Source: an uncultured Pseudomonadota bacterium (GTDB lineage Bacteria > Pseudomonadota > Gammaproteobacteria > Burkholderiales > Burkholderiaceae). From it: DNA of 42,104 nt. The stretch's first letter is position 1. Each line of letters starts with the position of its first letter. The DNA lies in assembly GCA_946480245.1 (NCBI GenBank), contig CAMLIZ010000025.1, positions 1-42,104 on the forward strand, given 5' to 3'. The position numbers and the translations under genes were made by a program. Positions 36,004 through 42,104 of this stretch are shown in pieces. Below the pieces are notes generated by a model, which did no database searches, was not told where the DNA came from, and was given only the letters and a program-made list of their open reading frames with translations.

Positions 36004-37506
36004 TCAAAGAAACTGCACGCCCTGCGCCAGGGCCACGCTGCGCGAGTAATTGATCGTGTTGGTGGCGCGGCGCATGTAGCCCTTCCACGCGTCGGAGCCG
36101 CTCTCGCGGCCGCCGCCGGTGTCCTTCTCGCCGCCGAAGGCACCACCGATTTCCGCACCGCTGGTGCCGGCGTTCACGTTGGCGATGCCGCAGTCGCTGC
36201 CCGAGGCACCGAGGAATCGCTCGCTTTCGCGCAGGTCGTTGGTGAAGATTGCGCTCGACAGGCCGTGCACGGCGGCGTTGTTCAGTGCGATGGCTTCGTC
36301 CACGCTGTCGAACGGCAGCACGTAGAGGATGGGTGCGAAGGTCTCCTCCAGCATCGGCCCGCATTGCGACGGCATCTCCACCAGTGCCGGGCGCACGTAG
36401 AACGCATTGGGCGCACCGCTCACCCGTACGCGCTCGCCACCGAACACGGTGCCGCCGGCGTCGCGCGCAGCGGCCAGCGAGGCCTGCATCGCCTCGAACG
36501 AGCGTTGCTCGAACAGCGGCCCCACGCGGGTGCTCTCGTCCAGCGGATTGCCGATGACGAGGCGCCCGTAGGCCGCCTTCACCTCGGCCACCACGGCGTC
36601 GTAGCGGGAGCGGTGCACGAACAGGCGCCGCGTGCTGGTGCAACGCTGGCCCGCGGTGCCCGCGGCCGCAAACACCACAGCCGGCAACGCGACCGAAAGA
36701 TCTGCGCTCTCGCAGATGATCGCCGCGTTGTTGCCGCCCAGTTCCAGGATGCTGCGCTTGAACTGCTCGGCACAGGCCAGCCCCACTGCGCGACCCATGC
36801 GCGTGGAGCCCGTGGCGCTGACGCAGCGCACCTGCGGATGGCGCACCAGCTGGTCGCCCAGTGCCGCATCGCCCAGCAGCACCTGCGACAGGCCGCGCGG
36901 GTCGACGCCCGCGCTTTCGGCCGCGCGCGTGAACAGCCCCTGCATCGCCAGCGCGGACAGCGGCGTCCTCTCGCTCGGCTTCCACAGCAGCGTGTTGCCG
37001 CACACGAGCGCCAGGCTCGCGTTCCAGGCCCACACAGCCATCGGGAAGTTGAATGCGCTGATCACCAACGTGGGCCCCAGCGGATGCCAGCTTTCCAGCA
37101 GCTTGTGCCCCGGCCGCTCGCTGGCGATCAGCAGGCCGTGCAGCTGGCGCGACAAGCCGACCGCGAACTCGCAGATGTCCACCACCTCCTGCACCTCGCC
37201 CAGGCCTTCGGTGCGGATCTTGCCCACCTCGATCGAGATGATTTCGCCCAGCGCCGCCTTGTGCTGGCGCACCAGCTCGCCGAAGGCGCGCACCACCCCG
37301 CCGCGCACCGGCGCAGGCACCTCGCGCCACGACACGAAGCGCTGCTGCGCCTCGGCGATCGCCGTTTCGGCGGCGGCATGCGCATGCAGCGGCAGGCGCG
37401 CGATCGGCTCCTGCGTGATCGGCGAGCGCACTTCGTGCGTGCCCTGCGCGGGCAGCGGCAGGCCGAGCTGGTCGAACAGGGAAGCGATACGTTGGGCGAG
37501 ATTCAT
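36004..37506 (-). CDS. amaB: L-aminoadipate-semialdehyde dehydrogenase (ALDH7 / AmaB type)
   Basis: It oxidises 2-aminoadipate 6-semialdehyde (in equilibrium with piperideine-6-carboxylate) to 2-aminoadipate in lysine catabolism. It has 500 residues from the ATG at 37506; another in-frame ATG lies four codons upstream. The catalytic glutamate is Glu255 in ILELGGNNAAI and the nucleophile is Cys289 in AAGTAGQRCTSTRR. ALDH7 features are PLGPTLVISAFNFPMAVWAWN and NVNAGTSGAEIGGAFGGEK; the latter is nearly diagnostic for antiquitin-like enzymes. It lies 68 bp after the HglS-like gene in the same direction, which supports a lysine/aminoadipate route. Confidence 0.88.
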   Translation of the reverse strand: MNLAQRIASLFDQLGLPLPAQGTHEVRSPITQEPIARLPLHAHAAAETAIAEAQQRFVSWREVPAPVRGGVVRAFGELVRQHKAALGEIISIEVGKIRTEGLGEVQEVVDICEFAVGLSRQLHGLLIASERPGHKLLESWHPLGPTLVISAFNFPMAVWAWNASLALVCGNTLLWKPSERTPLSALAMQGLFTRAAESAGVDPRGLSQVLLGDAALGDQLVRHPQVRCVSATGSTRMGRAVGLACAEQFKRSILELGGNNAAIICESADLSVALPAVVFAAAGTAGQRCTSTRRLFVHRSRYDAVVAEVKAAYGRLVIGNPLDESTRVGPLFEQRSFEAMQASLAAARDAGGTVFGGERVRVSGAPNAFYVRPALVEMPSQCGPMLEETFAPILYVLPFDSVDEAIALNNAAVHGLSSAIFTNDLRESERFLGASGSDCGIANVNAGTSGAEIGGAFGGEKDTGGGRESGSDAWKGYMRRATNTINYSRSVALAQGVQFL

Positions 37507-37574
37507 GTCGATCACCATCGAAAGTTCGTGGGGTTGCACAGGGCGCCGGGGGCAGTGTGCACCAGCGCCCGCAG

Positions 37575-38603
37575 TCATGCGGCCAGTACGGTGGCCGCGG
37601 TCATCTTGAAGATCCCGGTCGCGTTGCCGCTGTCGAAGCTCAGGTCGAGCGGCGAGGTCGGGCCTTCGATGCGGTCGCGGCTGATGAACTCGTAGAACGA
37701 CCCTGGCACGCTGCGGGTGAGCACGCGGCCATCGTGCACGAACGAGCGCTGCACCTCGGCCGCGCGCAGCGCGGTCTGGCGCACGCGGCCGTTGGCCGAC
37801 ACCTCCACCTCGGCCTTGATCGCGTAGCCCTCGCGTCTCAGCTGTCCGGCCAGGCGCTGGACGTCGGGCACGCGGTCGGTGGCGTGGTTGAACGCATTGC
37901 CCTCGGTCGCGATCCACGCCATCTCGGCGGATTCGGCCAGCAGCGTCTCGTAGTCGGCCAGGCGCACGTCGCCGTGCTGACGCGCGAAGCAGCGCAGCAG
38001 CGCGTCGAGCAGCGCGCGTGCATTGGCCAGCGGCAGTGCCTTGTCGCGGCGCAGGCGCTCCACGAGCGCAATGTCCGCCGGCGCCAACGGATCGCCGCTG
38101 GCGCCGACCACCTGCGTCACGGCCTGCTGGAACGCAGGGCTGAAGTGCTCCGGGTGCAGCTCGGATACGAAGAACTGCGGCAGGTCTTCCGGCAGGTCCT
38201 CGTGCACATACGAGCGCCCGGTCATCTTCAGCCGTGGCAGCGGATAGGTGCCGCCCAGCCGATAGCCCAGCGCACCGAGGAAGCGCGTGAACGCAGCCTC
38301 GCCCGGCGGCAGCTCCCCGCTGGGCCACGCCACCGTGCGCAGCGCACCATGGTCGAACACGATGCGGCCCTGTGCGTCGTACACGCGTTGCAGGTAGGCC
38401 TCGGCCTGCGGCACGCGCCGCAACAGGTCACCGAACAGCACCACCCCGAGTCCGAAGGCCAGCACCGCTCGGCTCACGGTCCGCGCATCGTCGCCCGGCA
38501 GCTGCGGTGGCTCGGGGCACTGCAGCACGCTCCACAGATGTGGGTTGCCGGCGAGTTCGTGGCGGTAGTCGAGTAGATGGCGGACGCGGGATTCGAAGTG
38601 CAT
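37575..38603 (-). CDS. hglS: 2-oxoadipate dioxygenase/decarboxylase family protein (HglS-like, DUF1338)
   Basis: HglS converts 2-oxoadipate to D-2-hydroxyglutarate with Fe(II) and oxygen, the last special step of lysine breakdown. It has 342 residues from the ATG at 38603, shorter than Pseudomonas HglS (about 460). The iron ligands I recall for P. putida HglS (His70, His226, Glu294) have counterparts His85, His240 and Glu305 at nearly the same spacing. The active-site arginine four residues after the first His is also present (Arg89 in DHGALRT). His240 is in EGNAFNHATDRV, the DUF1338 hallmark, and Glu305 is in SFYEFISRD. It is upstream of amaB in one transcription unit and divergent from a LysR gene. 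The aminotransferase step is not in the window. Confidence 0.78.
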   Translation of the reverse strand: MHFESRVRHLLDYRHELAGNPHLWSVLQCPEPPQLPGDDARTVSRAVLAFGLGVVLFGDLLRRVPQAEAYLQRVYDAQGRIVFDHGALRTVAWPSGELPPGEAAFTRFLGALGYRLGGTYPLPRLKMTGRSYVHEDLPEDLPQFFVSELHPEHFSPAFQQAVTQVVGASGDPLAPADIALVERLRRDKALPLANARALLDALLRCFARQHGDVRLADYETLLAESAEMAWIATEGNAFNHATDRVPDVQRLAGQLRREGYAIKAEVEVSANGRVRQTALRAAEVQRSFVHDGRVLTRSVPGSFYEFISRDRIEGPTSPLDLSFDSGNATGIFKMTAATVLAA

Positions 38604-38655
38604 TGGGCAGGCCCGGGCAAGCGAGGGCGGCGCCACTGTCTCCGATTCCTCACTT

Positions 38656-38667
38656 TCGTTCAAACGA
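38656..38667. promoter_or_regulatory. Candidate LysR-type operator between hglS and the LysR gene
   Basis: TCGTT-CA-AACGA is a perfect 5 bp inverted repeat in the 99 bp divergent region, which is otherwise AT-richer than its surroundings. A LysR site (T-N11-A with dyad symmetry) is expected here. No -35/-10 pair could be fixed with confidence. Confidence 0.4.
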
Positions 38668-38702
38668 TAAGATCTCCGTTTTCCATTCCTTGCATTCCTG
38701 CG

Positions 38703-39587
38703 ATGCGCCGCCTCCCCTCGATGACCGCCCTGCTCGCCTTCGAGGCTTCGGCGGCCGCCGGCAGCTTCACCAAGGCGGCCGGGCAGATGGCGCTGACCCA
38801 GAGCGCGGTATCCAAGCAGGTGCAGGCGCTCGAGCGCCACCTGGGGCGGCGGCTGTTCGAGCGGCGCGGCAAAGCGATTGCGCTGACGCTGGCGGGCGAG
38901 CAACTGATGCGGCAGCTGCCGGCATGGCTGAGCAGCGGCGAGCAGCTGTGCGGCCAGCCCTCGGGCCGCGGCGCCGTCGGCGGGCCGCTGAAGCTCGCGC
39001 TGCTGCCCACCTTCGGCACGCAGTGGCTGGCGCCGCGGCTGGGCGAGTTTCTGGCGCAGTACCCGCGCATCGAGCTCACGCTCGAAAGCCGGGTGCTGCC
39101 CTTCGACTTCAGCATCACCGACTTCGACGCCGCCATCCACTACGGCGGCACCGACTGGCCCGGCGCCCAGGCGCAGCGGCTGTTCGGCGAGGTGACGATC
39201 GCGGTGGCGGCACCGGCGCTGGCGGCCACGGTGCGCACGCCGCGCGACGCACTGCGCCAGCGCTGGGTGCTGCAGACCACGCGGCCGCAGGCGGTGGCCG
39301 ATTTCCGCACCTTCCTGAAGCCGCCGCGCCAGGCGCCCCCGGCAGCGCCGGCGCTGCGGGTGGAGCAGTTCGCCACGCTGGTCGGCATCGTTCGCTCCGG
39401 CGTCGGGCTGGGGCTGGTGCCGCAGCGTTGGGTGGAGGCCGAGCTGGCGCGCGGCGAGCTGGTGCCGCTGCTGGGCTATGCGCGGCAGGAGCCCGCCGCG
39501 TACCACGTGGTGACGCCGGTGGGCCGCAGCACCTCACCGGCCTGCGCGGCGTTCGTGCGCTGGCTGGTCGACGCCGCGGTGCGCTGA
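38703..39587 (+). CDS. LysR-family transcriptional regulator (GcvA-like)
   Basis: This probable activator of the divergent hglS-amaB pair has 294 residues. I chose the ATG at 38703, which gives MRRLPSMTALLAFEASAAAG, the usual GcvA-like start; the open frame extends upstream but has no homology. The winged helix-turn-helix lies at about 22-41 (FTKAAGQMALTQSAVSKQV), followed by LERHLGRRLFERRGKAIALT. The effector domain spans about 90-290, with the IHYGG and GIVRSGVGLGLVPQ segments of this family. A lysine-derived ligand is inferred from the neighbours only. It is convergent with the Lrp gene 4 bp away. Confidence 0.92.
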   Translation: MRRLPSMTALLAFEASAAAGSFTKAAGQMALTQSAVSKQVQALERHLGRRLFERRGKAIALTLAGEQLMRQLPAWLSSGEQLCGQPSGRGAVGGPLKLALLPTFGTQWLAPRLGEFLAQYPRIELTLESRVLPFDFSITDFDAAIHYGGTDWPGAQAQRLFGEVTIAVAAPALAATVRTPRDALRQRWVLQTTRPQAVADFRTFLKPPRQAPPAAPALRVEQFATLVGIVRSGVGLGLVPQRWVEAELARGELVPLLGYARQEPAAYHVVTPVGRSTSPACAAFVRWLVDAAVR

Positions 39588-39591
39588 CGCC

Positions 39592-40098
39592 TCAGCGGCG
39601 CCGTGCGGCGCGTGGTTCCACCGGTTTTCCGGGAGCCTCGATCGGCAGTCGCAGCTCCGACTTCACCTCCTTCAGCACCACGCTCGAGCGCACGTGCGTC
39701 ACGCCGGGCAGCTTGAACGCCGTCTCGTGCAGGAACTGCTCGTAGCCCTTGATGTCGGGCACCAGCACCTTGATCACGTAGTCCGCCTGGCCGGTGGTGG
39801 AGTAGCAGCTGACGATCTGCGGGCACTCGGCCACCGCGCGTTCGAAGCGGCGCACGTCGTCCTCGTTATGGCGCGTGAGGTTGAGCTCGGCGATCACGCA
39901 CAGCGTAAGGCCGACCTTCTCGCGGTCGATCAGCGCGGTGTAGCCGCGGATGATGCCGGCCGCCTCCATGTCCTTCACGCGCTTCCAGCAGGGCGTGCTG
40001 CTCAGGCCCACGCGTTCGGCCAGTTGCTGCACGGTCTGGCGCGAGTCGCGCTGCAACTCGGTGAGCAGCAGCACGTCGCGGTGGTCAATCGATTCCAT
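39592..40098 (-). CDS. Lrp/AsnC-family transcriptional regulator
   Basis: It has 168 residues from the ATG at 40098 (MESIDHRDVLLLTELQRDSR). An AGGAG nine bases upstream supports this start over one 23 codons earlier. The AsnC-type helix-turn-helix is at about 22-41 (TVQQLAERVGLSSTPCWKRV). The RAM ligand domain follows at about 65-145 with GQADYVIKVLVPDIKGYEQF and SSVVLKEVK. The tail is Pro/Arg-rich. It is divergent from the indolepyruvate oxidoreductase gene, so amino-acid-responsive control of that gene is likely. Confidence 0.93.
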   Translation of the reverse strand: MESIDHRDVLLLTELQRDSRQTVQQLAERVGLSSTPCWKRVKDMEAAGIIRGYTALIDREKVGLTLCVIAELNLTRHNEDDVRRFERAVAECPQIVSCYSTTGQADYVIKVLVPDIKGYEQFLHETAFKLPGVTHVRSSVVLKEVKSELRLPIEAPGKPVEPRAARRR

Positions 40099-40228
40099 TC
40101 TCCTGCACTCCTGATTTGAAGAACGATTTCCTTCATTCATTGTCAAACCGGAGGAAGAAAGAAGCAAATTCCAGGCCTTGTTGCGTACGCTTGACCCATC
40201 TCAAGAACACCCGCGAGAGGCTCGCGCC

Positions 40229-42104
40229 ATGCCCGACACCGTGATCCGCCCCGACTACCAGCTGAGCCATAGCCTCTGGGCACGCGAAGGCCAGATCTTT
40301 CTCACCGGCACCCAGGCGCTGGTGCGGCTGATGCTGATGCAGCGCCAACGGGATGCGGCCGCCAACCTGAATACGCAGGGTTTCATCAGCGGCTACCGTG
40401 GATCGCCGCTGGGCATGGTGGACCAGGCGGTGTGGAAGGCCGGGCCCAAGTTCACCGAGAACGGCATCCGCTTCCTGCCGGCGATCAACGAGGAGCTGGG
40501 CGCCACGGCAGTGCTTGGCACGCAACGCGTGGAGGCCGACCCCGAGCGCACCTGCGACGGCGTGTTTGCCATGTGGTACGGCAAGGGCCCGGGCGTAGAC
40601 CGGGCAGGCGACGCGCTCAAGCATGGCAACGCCTACGGCGCCAGCCCGCATGGCGGCGTGCTGATGGTGGCCGGCGACGACCACGGCTGCGTCAGCTCGT
40701 CGATGCCGCACCAGAGCGACCAAGCGTTCCAGAGCTGGCATGCGCCGATCGTGGCACCGGCCAACGTGGCGGAGTACCTGGAGTTCGGCCTGTACGGCTG
40801 GGCGCTGAGCCGCTTCTCCGGCAACTGGGTCGGCTTCACCGCCTTGAGCGAGGTGGTGGAAAGCGGCTCCACGGTGGACCTGGACCTCACGAACGCGCGT
40901 GTGGCCGCCTGGGCCGATGCCGACACCGTGCGTGCGGCGACCGCCTACCAGCCACCGGCCGACGGCCTGCACTACCGCTGGCCCGACCTGCCGTCGCTGA
41001 AGATCGAGCAGCGCCTGCACGCCAAGCTGGACGCGGTGCGCGCATTTGCTCGCGTGAACAGCATCGACCGCCACATCGTGCAGAGCGCCGACGCCACCGT
41101 GGGCATCGTCACCGCCGGCAAGGCGCACTTCGATTTCATGGAGGTGCTGCGCCGCCTCGACATCTCCACCGACACGCTTAGCGCACACGGCGTGCGCATC
41201 TACAAGCTCGGCCTCACCTACCCGATCGAGCCCACGCGCATGCACGAGTTCGTGCGCGGCCTGAAGGAGGTGCTGGTGATCGAGGAGAAGGGCCCGGTCG
41301 TCGAGACGCAGCTGCGCGACATGTTCTACAACGCGCCCGAGCGGCCGGTGATCGTGGGCAAGCGCGACGCCCACGGCGCACCGCTGATCAGCGAGCTCGG
41401 CGAGCTGCGGCCCTCACGCCTGATCGAGATCGTGGCCGAATGGCTGGGCGGGCACTACCCGGATCTGGACCGCCGTCACTTGGTGCGCGACTTCACGTTG
41501 CCGGAGCTCCTCTCAAACGCCAGCGACAGCGTGAAGCGCCTGCCCTACTTCTGCGCCGGCTGCCCGCACAACACCAGCACCAAGGTGCCCGAAGGCTCGC
41601 ATGCGCAGGCCGGCATCGGCTGCCACTTCATGGCCAGCTGGATGAACCGCGACACCGAGGGCCTGATCCAGATGGGCGGCGAAGGCGTGGACTGGGTGTC
41701 GCACGCGATGTTCACCAAGGTGCCGCACGTGTTCCAGAACCTGGGCGACGGCACCTACTACCACTCGGGCTACCTCGCGATCCGCCAGGCGGTGGCGGCC
41801 AAGGCCACGCTGACCTACAAGATCCTGTTCAACGACGCGGTGGCCATGACCGGCGGCCAGCCGGTGGACGGCGTGATCAGCGTGGACGGCATCGCGCGCC
41901 AGGTGGAGGCCGAGGGCGTGAAGCAGGTGGTGGTGCTCAGCGACGACATCTCGAAGTACGACAGCATCAAGCACCGCTTTCCGGCCGGCACCGAGTTCCA
42001 CGACCGCGCCGAGCTCGACGCCGTGCAGCGGCGCCTGCGCGAAGTGCCCGGCGTGACGGTGCTGATCTACGAGCAGACCTGCGCCGCCGAAAAGCGCCGC
42101 CGCC
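40229..42104 (+). CDS. Indolepyruvate:ferredoxin oxidoreductase, fused subunits, 3' end beyond window
   Basis: It oxidatively decarboxylates aryl-pyruvates (indolepyruvate, phenylpyruvate) to aryl-acetyl-CoA with ferredoxin as acceptor. I translated it by hand from the ATG at 40229; 625 codons are visible and the frame is open to the edge. The N-terminal pyrimidine-binding domain has FISGYRGSPLGMVDQA and LPAINEELGATAVLGTQ. A cysteine group lies at Cys442, Cys445 and Cys465 (FCAGCPHNTST, GIGCHFMASW). The thiamine-diphosphate motif runs from GDGT at 506-509 to Asn535 (GDG-x26-N). Bacterial fused enzymes of this type are about 1,150-1,200 residues, so a gamma-type domain should follow outside the window. 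Divergent from an Lrp regulator. Substrate preference is inferred. Confidence 0.92.
   Translation, partial: MPDTVIRPDYQLSHSLWAREGQIFLTGTQALVRLMLMQRQRDAAANLNTQGFISGYRGSPLGMVDQAVWKAGPKFTENGIRFLPAINEELGATAVLGTQRVEADPERTCDGVFAMWYGKGPGVDRAGDALKHGNAYGASPHGGVLMVAGDDHGCVSSSMPHQSDQAFQSWHAPIVAPANVAEYLEFGLYGWALSRFSGNWVGFTALSEVVESGSTVDLDLTNARVAAWADADTVRAATAYQPPADGLHYRWPDLPSLKIEQRLHAKLDAVRAFARVNSIDRHIVQSADATVGIVTAGKAHFDFMEVLRRLDISTDTLSAHGVRIYKLGLTYPIEPTRMHEFVRGLKEVLVIEEKGPVVETQLRDMFYNAPERPVIVGKRDAHGAPLISELGELRPSRLIEIVAEWLGGHYPDLDRRHLVRDFTLPELLSNASDSVKRLPYFCAGCPHNTSTKVPEGSHAQAGIGCHFMASWMNRDTEGLIQMGGEGVDWVSHAMFTKVPHVFQNLGDGTYYHSGYLAIRQAVAAKATLTYKILFNDAVAMTGGQPVDGVISVDGIARQVEAEGVKQVVVLSDDISKYDSIKHRFPAGTEFHDRAELDAVQRRLREVPGVTVLIYEQTCAAEKRRR

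Noticed and set aside
35729..36049. Plus-strand open frame overlapping the DUF3606 gene
   Set aside because: The frame that matches DUF3606 (35790-35993) is better supported; this one is Arg/His-rich without homology.
40140..40170. TTGTCA with a downstream AT-rich stretch as a promoter for the indolepyruvate oxidoreductase gene
   Set aside because: The -35 is good (5/6), but no -10 hexamer with more than 3 matches lies at 16-18 bp, so it was not listed.

Overview
The window is a gene-dense, high-GC chromosomal segment from a betaproteobacterium. Gene content and order point to the order Burkholderiales, in the Rubrivivax/Methylibium/Leptothrix neighbourhood. The main clues are rplU-rpmA-obgE-proB beside rppH/proS, pilB-pilC-pilD-coaE-zapD-yacG in one run, ispB followed by tRNA-Pro, and a phenylacetate (paa) operon that carries its own Liv-type ABC importer. 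No phage, insertion sequence, CRISPR array or other mobile element was seen. No gap without a gene exceeds about 240 bp. The assignment to a group is by recognition only; no search was run.

Region 1 (1-14.6 kb) is housekeeping. A minus-strand group (small membrane protein, queE, queD, bioA) diverges from hemA-prfA-prmC. It is followed by a predicted outer-membrane protein, grxD-ubiX, a lytic transglycosylase translationally coupled to proS, and rppH. The ribosomal/GTPase/proline operon rplU-rpmA-obgE-proB comes next on the minus strand, divergent from ispB, with tRNA-Pro(CGG) just after ispB.

Region 2 (14.7-21.5 kb) is a plus-strand run for type IV pilus / type II secretion assembly (pilB, pilC, pilD), coenzyme A synthesis (coaE), Z-ring bundling (zapD), a gyrase-inhibitor zinc protein (yacG) and a DAHP synthase (aroG).

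Region 3 (21.5-34.3 kb) is the most distinctive part. It is a single-direction minus-strand array: paaK, paaABCDE, a TetR regulator, a periplasmic binding protein, a permease, a fused permease-ATPase, an ATPase and paaZ. Most junctions are 1-4 bp overlaps. PaaK activates phenylacetate to its CoA ester, PaaABC(D)E epoxidises the ring, and PaaZ opens the oxepin ring and oxidises the aldehyde. The ABC system probably imports phenylacetate or a related aromatic acid. Upstream of paaK an imperfect inverted repeat typical of TetR operators overlaps a plausible promoter. The only two sizeable gaps in the array each hold one copy of a structured GC-rich palindromic repeat whose stem arms differ in sequence but stay perfectly complementary.

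Region 4 (34.4-42.1 kb) holds a second lytic transglycosylase with an acidic Asp-rich linker, a small double zinc-ribbon protein convergent with it, and a DUF3606 protein. A lysine/2-aminoadipate catabolic pair follows (ALDH7-type amaB and a DUF1338/HglS-like 2-oxoadipate dioxygenase) with a divergent LysR regulator. An Lrp/AsnC regulator is then divergent from the 5' part of a fused indolepyruvate:ferredoxin oxidoreductase gene that runs off the window. That enzyme makes aryl-acetyl-CoA from aryl-pyruvates and could feed the paa pathway. bioA runs off the left edge.
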